64,000 nucleotides of DNA, from positions 362,001 to 426,000 of the forward strand of contig JACVVK020000054.1 of assembly GCA_018292915.2 (NCBI GenBank). The letters run 5' to 3'. The position numbers were made by a program, and so were the translations under genes. This document shows positions 52,020 to 63,840 of this stretch, in pieces (within the stretch, counting starts at the first letter, position 1; every line of letters starts with the position of its first letter). The stretch is from Batillaria attramentaria. Taxonomy: Eukaryota; Mollusca; Gastropoda; Batillariidae. A model generated the notes under the pieces. That model was not told where the DNA came from. It made no database searches and saw only the letters and a program-made list of their open reading frames with translations.

Positions 52020-52080
52020 GTCACATGTGACTGTGTGTGTGTGTGAGAGAGAGAGAGAGACAGACAGACAGAAAGAGAGA

Positions 52081-52252
52081 GGGTAGGTGAGTGGGTTTTA
52101 GGTTAACGTCCTTTTCCATGTGGGTGACATGAAAGACGGAGCAACGAGATAAGGCCAGCACAAATACTTGTCCCCAGCTGGGATTCAAACTCACGACCCG
52201 AGTGACCCTACTGTTGAAAGTCCAACGCTCTACCATTCTGATTCAGCTAAGT
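52081..52252 (-). mobile_element. SINE family B, near full-length copy
   Basis: On the minus strand, a tRNA-like head (GGTAGAGCGTTGGACTTTC, B-box GAGTTTGAATCCC) leads into the same body as 56241-56410, ending in GGACGTTAACC and a Gly/Ala-poor simple tail. More diverged than the 56 kb copy. Confidence 0.75.
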
Positions 52253-53604
52253 TATAGAGACGCACACCTGTAGCCGACTACTGATATTATTATGCGTAAA
52301 GTGACTTTGGGCTTGCTACTGAACAATTGCAAAGTTCACCTGCTCGTCGCCCGCCATCACCGGCTGACACTGGACTAATGTCCGGGGAAGGGGGTGGGGA
52401 ATAGGGGCAGGATAGTTGGGACCAGTGCCTGTTTACTTGGTTCTTCCAAATTAAGGTCCAGTCACGCTTTTGTGCAATAGTTAATTACTGGTAGGGTTAA
52501 TGTCTAGCAGGTGACAAATTTGCATCTCAGCTTTCAGCGCGTTTTTGTTTTGTTTTTTTGTTTTTTTAGCAGAGCTTGGAGTTCGCTTTGAACGTTAATT
52601 GCCATTTCAGACTTCTGCATGCAACTACTTACAGACATCCTGTTTTAAAGTGAAAATCACGTTATAAGTTTTAACATTGCAGTAAGAGCTGTCAAGGAAC
52701 CACTAATCTTGCCTGATTTTCGCACACTTCTTCGTGGTGCGAAATGTGTTAAACCCAGTTTTAGGTTTGTTCTCTGTCTATGTCTCAGTGGTTGTTTTGA
52801 CATAAACACACTGGCTACCAGTCAACAAAATGGGTTCCAGTTTTAATTTCTCAGTCATTATGTAATACAATAAGGAATAAGACTAGAGGATGGCGTATGG
52901 ACTTACAATTAATACTGATGAATTCTAAAATATTCAGCTATTGAGTCATAAATATATGTAACAGAGCCTAAGTGAATTCGAAACGTAATAAATCATTGTT
53001 TGACCCTAGCAGCATGGTACCTAGAGGGCCGAAAGCTATACGGCATCGCCTATTCCATTAGCAGTGCTACATGTACACGAACACCTGAGAACATCTTATC
53101 CCTCAATCATTTGATTTCTTAGCGTCTCTCTGTGCAAGGTAACGGGACTACCTGCTGTGGGGTAAGGAGACGGTATCAGGTGTATTCAGTGTGGATCATG
53201 TCCTGATATTTAAGCTGCTTTGAATTTCAGCACCAAGTATTACGTTGCGCGATTCGGTTGTTTGAAAAAGTAACTGTCGCCGACCGGTATTGAAACTGTG
53301 ACGCGCTTGGCGTTACCGGAGATTAGAATGGCTGTCATGCCGGAATGGATGAGAGCTTCCAGCATTGCACCCTCTCATTTAACACTCGGGCCTTCGGTGC
53401 GCGAATGTATGCAGTGATTTTGTTACTGTATGTTCAGTTAGCAACCCCCCGCGAAGACTGATTTTGTCGGCACCCCCCTCCCAAGCTCGGTAGTCGTGGC
53501 CCTGTCCCCTTGCCTCCCTCCTCCACTCTTTCTCTCACCCCCCACTCCCAACAACGCAAAACATGAATGCCACTTCTTCTTCCTTTTTTTTTTTTTTTTT
53601 TTTG

Positions 53605-53931
53605 TCGTGCGGTAAACAACCATAACACAATACACCTTAGGAGTGTACTACCGAAGGTAATTACAGTGCACACTCGGTCTTAACCGCTTTTGGTGCAGCG
53701 GTAAAACGCTTTTAGTCTTTGTCCGCTGTGATGGGTTTTCACCAATAACGCAAAACCGGCACGAACAACACTTCTTTTTTTTTTTCTTTTTTCTTTTTCG
53801 TGCGGTAAACAACCATAACACAATACAACTTTGGAGTGTATTACCGAAGGTAATTACAGTGCACACTCGGTCTTAACCGCTTTTGGTGCAGCGGTAAAAC
53901 GCTTTTAGTCTTTGTCCGCTGTGATGGGTTT
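53605..53931. repeat. Tandem duplication, period about 194 bp
   Basis: The block CGTGCGGTAAACAACCATAA...TCCGCTGTGATGGGTTT occurs at 53605-53738 and 53799-53931, over 95% alike by eye. A related pyrimidine tract precedes each copy. No recognisable function. Confidence 0.85.
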
Positions 53932-54136
53932 CAATGTGATGTTTGGCGTGTTTATCGAGATGCGAAAAGCCAGGCTTTCAGCGGGTAGACGATGGATTCA
54001 CATTTCTCATTATCTTGAGGATAAGAGCCGGTCTAATGGCGTTCTCAACAAGCCTGGAGTTGTTGCTAAGTCTGGCTACAGTCGTCGTGACCCTAGTGGG
54101 ACCGTTGGGAGATTCCTAAATGATAAATCACAAACC

Positions 54137-54293
54137 ACAGTGGCGATACTGCGTCACAACATGGCGGCTTTTAGGGACCGAGGTGCGACCCAAACTATCG
54201 AAAAAAAAAGGGAAAAATGGCGCAAAAATGGACAGATTACTGTGATTTTTGTTGTGATTTTGAATGAATGGGCGTTCTTTGCAATGAAACTCA
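54137..54293. repeat. Large inverted repeat, left arm (right arm 55766-55936)
   Basis: Segments such as GTGGCGATACT(G/C)CGTCACAAC, TTTAGGGACCGA(G/A)GTGCGA and AATGAATG(G/A)GCGTTCTTTGC occur here and, inverted, at 55766-55936. The arms are diverged by small indels. They could be ends of a 1.8 kb element or two copies of one family. A 152-codon open frame overlaps this arm and resembles nothing known. Confidence 0.7.
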
Positions 54294-55765
54294 AGAGAGT
54301 TTTAAACCAAACGACGTGTGCGTATCGCTTACACTCACACAAAATCAACCGGGGGAAAAAAAGCATGTAGAGCAATTTTTAGTCCTGCAGGAAACAGAAA
54401 TGTGCAGTGCACATAAAGGCAATGAAAAAAGAGTTTTTAGCCAATCCAACATGACTAATGAGACGTGTCGGAACAGTCCACCACAGCGGAACCTTTGGTT
54501 GACAGGCATGCTGTAAGCAGTACAAATGCTGGTCTGCCCTCGAATATCATCTCAAACACTCGCATTGATAGTCTGTATCGCAAAAACGTCAATTCTGACA
54601 GAACACTGCTATACTATACTGTGCTTGCCACATTACTGTTGTAACTGAAACCACATGCACTGCACTTGTCAATCATAACCGTGATTGTGATAAGAACATT
54701 AGAACCTTTGAAGTTTTGTTTATGTTTATGACTTTTCTTTCTCAAAGTGCACACCAGGTCACTGAACAGTGTTGTTTTTAAGGGCAGCCGCAAAGGCCAT
54801 GTAATTAGCTTTCTATGAAAGGTTTCACAACAATTTAGATAATCAGAGGGCATTTGCAAAAATGCCAGATTCTGAAATATGACTTTTTTCCTTTTGGCGG
54901 AAAGTAAAAAGCTTGTGTATGTTACTTTCATCATGATCATGTTTCTTTAGTCCTGTTACGATTTCATTTCACACAGTTGGCTTTCTGAAATAAAGTTTTA
55001 TATTCAGAAATGGCATTACATGGTTACTTTCAGTATGTGTTTATGTGAGACACGTTTCATCATCATGGAATGTTAGAATAACATTTTTCAGGAGAGGAAA
55101 AACTTATTGTTTGAAATATTGATGGATGTTTTTACAGTCATTTACAACAGGCCAATGAAATGCTAGTCCAGAGTGAGAGACTTTATGACATAAACCAAAT
55201 TACTGCATTGGTGCGAAGGGACTAGAACCCTGATACAAAAGGATGCGCTGATGAGATAATACACAGACTAGCTGGAAATCCAGGGTGCCACAGTTTGTGC
55301 ATGTCTGTGGTCATGACTACATATATGAATATATATATAGTTGATTAGTTGAGGCTTTTACGCTATGCGAGCAACAAAGACTAGCGACTAGCAATATGTA
55401 CAGAGGAAAATCGATAAGGAAAAATACAAACACCACAACATCGTGATTTCCCAATATTTCGTCTTATTGAGTAGACTTGTCTGTCTCAATTCAGCAACCA
55501 TAACTGAATCACCGAAACATTTCTAAAAGAGCATCATTCGCAGGGGAAACCGGCAGTGAACTGACTTAAGAGCCTGAATTCATTGGAGCACGACTTTTTC
55601 ATAATGATGTGAGCTTTTTGTTATGTGTTTTCAGGACGTGCAGTCATTTTGTCCTGCTGGAAGCAGAGATAATATCTAGTAAGGAGAATCCGGATGGTTG
55701 GTAAAAAGGATTTACTTGAATAATGCAACAAATCAAAATATTAATACCGAGTTTGGACTGTGTAC

Positions 55766-55936
55766 TGCTCGTGAGTTTCATCGCAAAGAACGCTCATTCA
55801 TTCAAATTCACAACGCTGTCACTTTCGTTGAGTAATTTGTCCATTTTGGGGGCCAACTATCGATACTGTATTTTGGCTCGCACTTCGGTCCCTAAACGCC
55901 GCCGCCGCCGTTGTGACGGAGTATCGCCACTGTGCA
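55766..55936. repeat. Large inverted repeat, right arm
   Basis: Inverted partner of 54137-54293. Includes a CGCCGCCGCCG stretch where the left arm has ATGGCGGC. Confidence 0.7.
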
Positions 55937-55979
55937 AACGGTCGGTATGTTGGGAAAGAAATTTCAAGTCAGTTTTGAG

Positions 55980-56082
55980 GGTGGGTGGGTGTTTGGGAGT
56001 TTAACGTCCTTTTCCACCACATACGGGTGATATCAAAGACGGGGCAACGACGAAAAAGCCAGCACAATATTTGGCCCCAGCC
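55980..56082 (-). mobile_element. SINE family B, 5'-truncated, with 14-bp target-site duplication
   Basis: Perfect direct repeat AAGTCAGTTTTGAG at 55966-55979 and 56083-56096 brackets a 103-bp SINE body that lacks the tRNA head. This fits target-primed reverse transcription with early stop. Confidence 0.9.
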
Positions 56083-56240
56083 AAGTCAGTTTTGAGCAGA
56101 TGTGATGACGGTGAAAGAGTTGACAACACTCCTGCCTCCCTTCTCTTTATCCGACTAATTTGTGATGAAGTGGTATTATTGTCTTTGCTTTGGGTAAAAG
56201 AACGTGGGCATATATACCATGCATTACAACATGCGCCGAG

Positions 56241-56410
56241 GGTGGGTGGGTGTTTGGGGGTTTAACGTCCTTTTCCACCACATAGGGTGATATCAAAGAC
56301 GGGGCAACGATGAAAAAGCCAGCACAAGTATTTGGCCCCAGCCGGGATCGAACTCACGACCCGAGCATTAGAAGTCCAACGCTCTACCATTCGACCACCC
56401 CGGCTCCCCC
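56241..56410 (-). mobile_element. SINE family B, full-length copy
   Basis: On the minus strand it starts GGGGGAGCCGGGGTGGTCGA, with A-box-like TGGTCGAATGGTAGAGCG, B-box GAGTTCGATCCC, then body and tail GGACGTTAAACCCCC-AAACACCCACCC. The flanks CATGCGCCGAG and CATGCACCGAA form an 11-nt target duplication with mismatches. Best reference copy of the family in this window. Confidence 0.9.
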
Positions 56411-56505
56411 ACACCATGCACCGAAGTGCAAGGGGAAAAACACACACAAAAAACAACCAACCAACAAACAAAAACAACCGGTACAGGTACATGACATGTA
56501 CTTAC

Positions 56506-56629
56506 AGTTTAAAGGTCTGTTTCGCGCGGTCATTGACGGTGGTGGTGACGGAGAGACTCTGTCTGGACTTGTCTTGGCCATTGCATATTCTCCGCAAGAC
56601 TTGTCTCTAGTTTGTTGGGTTGCTGACAT
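56506..56629 (-). CDS. Candidate distal first exon (P0) of p63/p73
   Basis: ATG at 56629, then 41 codons (MSATQQTRDKSCGEYAMAKT, followed by SPDRVSPSPPPS and others) and one base, ending at the strong donor GTAAGTAC. It ends in phase 1, exactly what the exon at 46145-45524 needs. A uORF, ATG-CCA-TAA, lies upstream, and a CAG-repeat leader precedes the ATG. Not recognised by homology. Assignment to p63/p73 rests on strand, phase and splice sites only. Confidence 0.5.
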
Positions 56630-56880
56630 TGCCACTGGTACTGCTGCTGCTGCGTCTGGTAACTACTACTCCCACTGCCAATAATACTGCTGTTTATGGC
56701 ATCCCGAAACAAACGGATCTGCCCGTCTGATCAGCCCGAATGTGTACACTTCGGTTGGTCACGTGCGAACTCCGAGTTCATTGGCCTCCGCTTTCTTGTC
56801 GCTTAAAAGGAGGGATGGAGACGGGAACCCTCGGGGCAAGCATCATTAGCTCCCTGGGGTGGGGATAACAAGCGGGGAGC
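56630..56880 (-). promoter_or_regulatory. Putative P0 promoter and leader
   Basis: Upstream of the 56506-56629 exon on the minus strand: CTTTTAAGC near 56808-56801, a CCAAT box (56783-56779), a CACGTG E-box at 56759-56764, a short uORF ATG-CCA-TAA and a CAG-rich leader. The arrangement is suggestive only. Confidence 0.3.
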
Positions 56881-57983
56881 ACCTGGAGCGAGCCACGTGC
56901 CTTTTTTTTTTTTTTTTTTTTTTTTTTAGGTTCAGGGGTTTTTACAGGTTTCTCGTGTAGTGTTTAGGACTTCGGCGCATTTCTGATAAATCAGTGTGTT
57001 GAAACTAAGCGATGAAATAAATAAATAAATAAAATACACACAAAAATTTAAATAAACGTGAGGGTTTTTTTTTTTTATTTTAGCCAAAAAAAAATGACAC
57101 TTTGATCAGGTGTGTTTAAAACATTTATTGCCCAAGTCATATTTTTATGACCCGCATAACCGGTCAGATTGTATTGATTCGTTATCCGGCGACTAGTTTA
57201 CGGCAAAACGTTGCGTTCTTGCGATTTTATTATTTCGCACGTCCCCATGAATTTCTCACCAAACAGTAGTGAAGAACTGTTGCATTTCTATGTAACTGGC
57301 CGCCTTCCTTGCATGGTTGACACCCCACTGTGGTGCATGTGTATGGGAAGAACTGCTTGACTATTACACAACACTTGTGGTGTGGCCTACCCGTCCTGTG
57401 TTGTTACCATGTGGGCCGTCCTGCGTTGTTACCATCTGTTGTGTTACCATCCCCGCCGTGTATGTTTGTCGCAGGCTGTGTGGTAACTGGGAAAGTCTGT
57501 GATCACAGCCCATCTGGTATACAGGACAACGTGCAGATAGTGGTTTTACCAGTCACAGCATCGGTCGATCGTATCAGATGCGAAAGTGTTATGGTGTAAT
57601 AAAAAAAAAAAAGTTAAAAAACAAACAAACAAAAAAACAAACAAACAATGAGAATAATTATGCTTGCTGTCTCGGCTGTGTATTTTTGGAACAGCTGGCT
57701 GAGCTTAATTATGTAGACATTAGATTTGTCTGTGAAAATAACTTGTAAGGAATTGAACAGAAACCGCCAAATGGACATTAAACCTCATAAAAATCGTAGC
57801 CAACTGTAATTTTTTTTAACGTTTTGCTATCTCGTCACATTTAAAAAAAAAATTATCCTTTTTAGGGCCAGGAGGGGGGGGGGGCTATAAAATTTGTTTG
57901 GTATCCTTGTTTTTTGTCCCACTTGTTCAAAATTAAATGTGCGGAGGACCAGGTAGAAAGCGTCGGCCTCCTAGGCTACCGGT

Positions 57984-58013
57984 AGGGTGAGTGGGTGTTT
58001 GGGAGTTTAACGT
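57984..58013 (-). mobile_element. SINE family B, 30-nt tail fragment with target duplication
   Basis: Only the 3' tail (GGGTGAGTGGGTGTTTGGGA, then GTTTAACGTC) is present, between two copies of CTACCGGTA (about 57974 and 58018). An extreme 5' truncation. Confidence 0.7.
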
Positions 58014-59877
58014 CAGTCTACCGGTAACGTTGACCGCTAACACTATACTGATGTATTGTCAACCACCCGTCACACCGTCTCGTCAGTTTTTGCCCGCCGG
58101 CGTGGCTAAAGATGCCAACAAGCCACCGTCAACTTGGGGCTCAGACTCAGAAGCCGCTTAGACTTAAACCTTCCTCCAGGGTGATTAACACGGGAGGACG
58201 CCTTTTGTCCGCAATCGGCGTTAGTACACTGGCAAGTGGCCGTCTTTTTGTGAAGTTTGAAGTGTGAAGTTCTTTGTTGCTCTTTTTTCTTCCCCTTCCT
58301 TTCCCAGTCCCGTCCGCGCCGGCATCTTTGACTTGCAGTTGTACCCTGCTGGCATCCGACTGTGAAACTTTGATTCTCAGACTTCGATGTCCGTGATTCT
58401 GCCATGGACCCCCACCATCACCCGTTAGCAAGGCAGTGCTGAATTTAAATTACAGTATATCGGCGTCTGTGATGGCGGAATCCGCTTTGAAGGTGGGTCG
58501 GCCACTAAAACAATCCACCCAGCTACATGCAGCCACCCGACAACTGGAGAGGATTCCTGGAGCGCATTACAAAGATTTAGTGTGTCTCTGGCGGATTGCC
58601 ACAGTGATCCGAGGCGTGACTGAGAAAGTTTGAGGTTTGTTGCTCACGGTTCGGATCGGATCTGACAGCCGGCAGTCTTATGGTAACACAATCCGTTTCT
58701 AGAAAAAGGGTACGTCTTGTAGAGTGAGGATGGAAAGTTTGCCTGTGGTGTGTGCTGAGATTTTGGTGAACAGTACTAGAGCAGGTGCAACCCATAACGT
58801 TGAAACTATACCACAGACTTTACGAATTTCAACGCTGAACATTTTTTTAAAAACTTTTTTGTTTGTTTGTTTGTATAGTTTTGGTGTTATGTGTTTTCCC
58901 CGCTCCCCGTACACCCACCATTCCACCCTCCCTTCTACCGCCCGTCCACCCCAGCTCCCTGCACGCACTCATCTCCAGCGCTGTTTACCCCCCATCCAAT
59001 GTTTTTGACTTTACAAGTACAGTGTCATCTAATCGGGTTACCGTCAGGGTCTTTATATCAAACAGGTGCGCCCGTCATTACACTGACAGGATCGGTACTG
59101 TCGCTCGTTACATCTAGTCACCATTGTTACCCCCACAAAACTAATCCGTTACTTTTCTCAAGTCAAGAGTCTGACACGGGCTTCATCGCGTTTTGTCACA
59201 CTCTAGTAGACGGGTGACACCAGTGAAGATCTCGTCTTGATCTCGTGCTGGTCACTGTCTCTCAATCATTCATTAGGCGCCTTGAGTCTGCTTCATTCTC
59301 GCCTGATACAGAACCACTCAGTCATTGCACCCAGGCTTTATGTGGCCGAAGCTGAAGAGTTGGGTGAAGGAAGGTAACGAACCATTGTAATACGAAAAGC
59401 GTCATAGTGGTAAAGCTGGGATCCCAACACTGCCACTGTTCCGCTTGGTTTGATTGTGAAGCGGACACGGTCAAGTAGACCTGAGATTGGATCATTGGCT
59501 TGGTACTGTTGTTGGTGTTGACACATCGTCCGAGTGGAAAATGAATGCAGATGATTTACGTTAACTGGGACTGCTGACACTCGAGCTTTGCGAGCCGATG
59601 TGAAGTACAGCAGTTCTGCTGGAATAGGTTTTAATCAGTTCTTGGAGGGATGGTGGACCGGCCTAATCAGCAGCGCTATTGTGCATGCACGTGGTAATCG
59701 TATTCAGCGCACTTAAGTGTGCACCGCCCGTGTTACCATTCTCTTTCTTTCTTGCTGCACGTGAGGAGGTAAGAATCCCTCGTTGCTTCTGTTGACGTTT
59801 GACATCAGACTTTGGCATTCTTATTGCCGAGAACAGACCTCGGAATTAGGCAGATTTGCATTAATTTTGTAGTTTGT

Positions 59878-59880
<3 letters not shown>

Positions 59881-59913
<33 letters not shown>

Positions 59914-59933
59914 AACGACACGAACGCAACGAT

Positions 59934-60011
<78 letters not shown>

Positions 60012-60029
60012 GTGCGTGCGTGCGTGCGT
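59881..60029. repeat. (CT)n ... (AC)n ... (GTGC)n compound microsatellite
   Basis: CT block 59881-59912, AC block about 59936-60008, then GTGCGTGCGTGC. Simple sequence. Confidence 0.95.
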
Positions 60030-61331
60030 GGCATCACAATGCATCAATTCAAATGTGAAACAGGAAATGATTTTTCTCTTAGCGACTGTAACACTTCAGT
60101 TCTGGGACTTCTGTGCGTGCTGAGAGCGCCTCTTTGATTGTCGTCCACGTTGCAGGAAAGGACTTCTCGGGACGTTTCGTCAGGTGGTGAATTAGCACTT
60201 TCCGGAAAGTGATTTTGCTGCACAGCTGTGTGACAGCTTTGGGTGCTAATTGCTTTTCAGGGTTAACCAGCATGTCCGGAAGCTGCGAGAAATTCATACT
60301 TTGGTTGGACTGTATGTGGGAAAGGGGGAGGGGGGGGGGTGTTAGGAGGTGAAACGTAGCAATGTATTTGACTCAGAGTAAGAGGAACTCCAGAGTTTCG
60401 GCAGTTTTGTCATTATGCATTAGAGAAGGTTATTTTGCCATTGACACGTCTCCTGTCACATTCAAGTCTCAATACATGTGTGAAAAACTTTTCATCCAAT
60501 GCGCTGAATCTGTGCATCAGTCACTTGGGACACAGTATAGCATCAGAGACCGTTGTGGTGACTGGTCAGCGTATAAGTTGTTCTAGAAATGTACCGCGTA
60601 CTGAGCAGACGACGTTATGTGGTTGCGGACTGAGGACCAGCTAGGCGGCGCTGACTGGTTGCTATTTTTAGCAGCTTTTTCGAGTCCCAGTCTGTTCAAA
60701 AATGGAACGTAGGCTTTAAAAAAAAAAGAAAAGAAAGAGTCTTATTTTTGTAATACTGGAAGCCACAAAGTCGCGAAACCCAGGCGCAATAACGAAATGA
60801 AACATCCTTCCATATGGTAAACAACCTTAGGGCTTGGAAAGCGGCAGTCTTGCACCTCAGTGGCGTTACGAACTTTAAAGGCGCCATCTACGGTTTACCG
60901 CCATAAGGGTCTGACCTTCAACTGTCAGTTCGAGAACTGGGCAACCCCGTATTTTCGAACTCTGTGCCTTGAGAAAAGGGATATTTAGGGGTGGACGTGG
61001 GGGCTGGGACTGTATTGAAAATCAAATGGATGTGATAATACCCAAGGTTGAAATCCTATCGGTGTGGCCGGGGTCAGGAGGTGAGTTTAAAGAGTACCGT
61101 ACAGTGCAGTACAGAGGTCGGGTGGCTTGTGTGAGATGTACAGGGATCGGCGGGGAAATCCACCCGGGACTTTGTTTAAGTAGCCAGAAATCTCAAGATT
61201 AGTGGTACTCAGGGCCTTTGCCCACGATTGTTGCAGTGTTATTGTGTGGGACACAGTGTACTAACGTGACACTTAGCGTTGTCGTATGAACTGAAGCAGA
61301 GGGGGTCCTCTCTGTCTGTGTTTGTCTGTCC

Positions 61332-61334
<3 letters not shown>

Positions 61335-61418
<84 letters not shown>
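61335..61418. repeat. (TC)n(AC)n compound microsatellite
   Basis: TC repeats to 61364 pass directly into AC repeats to 61418. Confidence 0.95.
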
Positions 61419-61421
<3 letters not shown>

Positions 61422-63330
61422 ACTGCTTTTCCAAACAGTGTGAAATAAAAGGGTACACTAGACCAGTTTATATTCTGTGCCAAATTAGTGCTTCATGCTT
61501 AACGCTAAGTTCATTTCATGAAAAATGTCTGAGAAATGTTAAATGGAATGTTGAACGGTTCACACCCCTGTGGACACAGTCTGTGTTGAACAGTGGACAC
61601 ATGGAATACAGGTACATCCTGAAAATCATCTTGAGAACTGATTTAACCCTTTCTAATTCTACACCGAAGCTGCCACTATACTTCTGGCAACGTCTGCCAG
61701 GATCCCGTGGTGACATTGCACCCTGTGGGCCGAATGATTTTATATTTAGGGGAAGTGTTTGCTTAGATGTTGTACTTCTCTTTAACATCACCTTCAGCGG
61801 GTTGCTTAGGGAACCTAACGGCAGACATATTGGAAAGGGAGGTAAACTGTAAATGAACTGTTACGACTTTGGCCGTAGCTTAGGTGGAGTGAGTTAAAGC
61901 GGGACCACCGAAGGCAGTAAATGATGCAGAAATAATTTTGAAGTAATTCTCTACATCGTCGCATTGCTGGGACATTTTCGTGTTCACTGAAGGGAATCGA
62001 AGACCTACAGTAAACTCAAACTTTCCTCAAGCATTCACACTATGGTTGATTCCTTGTAGGATTAGTATGAAAACGGGGACTTGGAAATAGCCGTAGGATG
62101 TGTATCTAGTTCATTAGGAGATTGTGTCACTGCTTGCTGGGTCGTGGATGATGGGAGAAGTTTCTTTCACACGGCGAAACACCGGTTAAGTCATGAAAAC
62201 AGCCCCGTTAGTAACAATTCACGAATAAGAACGTGAAAATCCTTCTCAAGACCTGAAGGTGTGTTCCATGGACAAAGCAGCCTTTGCCAGCTTTTAGTGC
62301 TGGTTTGTTACTACTGTTAGGGTTCGGTACAAACGGTATGATTCTGGCACGATACTTCAGGCAGTAGTAGCAGCTAATGGGAGAAGCAGGTGCTTGCTAC
62401 TCATGTAGGCAAGGGTCTTGAGAGTGGGGCAGCGCTGCACAAGGCACCATACTAGTTGCGCAACAAGCAGATATTGAAATTAGTCACTTTTTTTTTTACT
62501 TGATCTTCTCGTCACGTAACATTAATGGTGTTTTGCTGTCGCGTAAACAACAAAGTAAGCTGATTCATTACTTAAAAAAGCAACAACTAAAAAACGCGCG
62601 CGCGCGTGTGTGTGTGAGAGAGAGAGAGACTGACTCAGATTGTTTACCTGGTCACTGAAGCGGGACAAGTTATACGTTTGGAAGATGTTACTTGTTCGGC
62701 CCCGGACCTTCACTGCCCCCAACCAAACCCCCTCCTCTCCCCACCCCCTTCTGTCGTTCTCAAACACGGACTATCAATTTCGCTGCTATCTTTTTCACGT
62801 CTTGTGTTCCCGGTTTTAACGGTGCCCTGCTAACGGCAGGTGACAGATTCTTTTCCGACATAGAAACTGCTCGGGTTACACCCGTGTCCATTTTTTCTAA
62901 CCATAAAGCCTCTTCTCTTGCGCGCACCTACCCTCATAAAGTACCGCTACCTGGTAATATGAGACATTTAACCAGCATTTGTGTGGCCCAAGAGAGAAGA
63001 AGCTGATTATTTCACTAGTCTTGTGACGTCAGTAGATCACCTGCAAATGCAGCTCGGATTACTTCCCCTACCCCCTTTTTGAAAATCACTCCTGTGTTAT
63101 CTTTATGATTCGACCATTAAAAAAACAATGTTACTTTATATATTCAGTTGTATCACTCACCGTTATTGTGCATGTATAGATCTGTAAGGTGTGTATTTTA
63201 GTGTTTGGTTGTTTTTGTTATTTTTTGTTTGTTGTGTTCTGGTGTTTTGGTTGTATTCCCCACAGAGGGGGAATGAAATCACCTTGGGTGATTCCCCCCC
63301 CCCCCACCACCACCACCACATATCCCCGTT

Positions 63331-63332
<2 letters not shown>

Positions 63333-63395
<63 letters not shown>
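63333..63395. repeat. (AC)n microsatellite
   Basis: About 31 AC units, preceded by a C12 run and (CAC)n. Confidence 0.95.
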
Positions 63396-63399
<4 letters not shown>

Positions 63400-63769
63400 C
63401 ATGCACACGAGAATAGGAACACGAAGGCCGCTGCATCAGTAGTCGCTGGATTGGGGGAGGGGGGGTAGGGGTAGTCAGCTGTGATATTGGTCTGTAAGCC
63501 GCTTCCACCCGATTCAACAGAAAATCACCTGCTAGCGTGCTGCCACACACCTTGCGTGCAGGGCTTGTCCCTGGTCCCATTCCCATTGTCAGCTGACCCA
63601 TATAATATATACAACTTCAGTGGTAAATTTGAAGTGTTGAGTGTCGAATCCGTACAATAGGGCTTTTGAATTCTCCTTCCTCCCTCTGTCAGTATCATCC
63701 GTACAGTGTTATGTGTGGTGTTATGTTTGGGCATGTTTTGCCATAACAACCGATAGTTCGCATCGGGTG

Positions 63770-63770
<1 letters not shown>

Positions 63771-63838
<68 letters not shown>
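63771..63838. repeat. (TG)n microsatellite with one interruption
   Basis: TG repeats broken once by TTG near 63801. Confidence 0.95.

Positions 63839-63840
<2 letters not shown>

Larger units (their letters stand above)
47570..53400. other. Intron/intergenic region, no other gene supported
   Basis: Contains a (CT)n run at 48411-48436, poly-C 49258-49277 and 51612-51627, an ATAATAATGATAGGTCTTAT-type repeat tail with TATATAGCGCT at about 50697-50760, a (TG)n run 51969-52018 and a SINE B copy. A plausible non-coding minus-strand exon ends at donor GTAAGG near 50976. None is confirmed as a gene. Confidence 0.45.

Noticed and set aside
53912..54370. 152-codon plus-strand open frame
   Set aside because: Overlaps the tandem repeat and the left arm of the large inverted repeat; resembles no protein.
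58106..58431. Two overlapping minus-strand frames of 94-99 codons
   Set aside because: Two frames open over the same stretch, no homology, no splice context.
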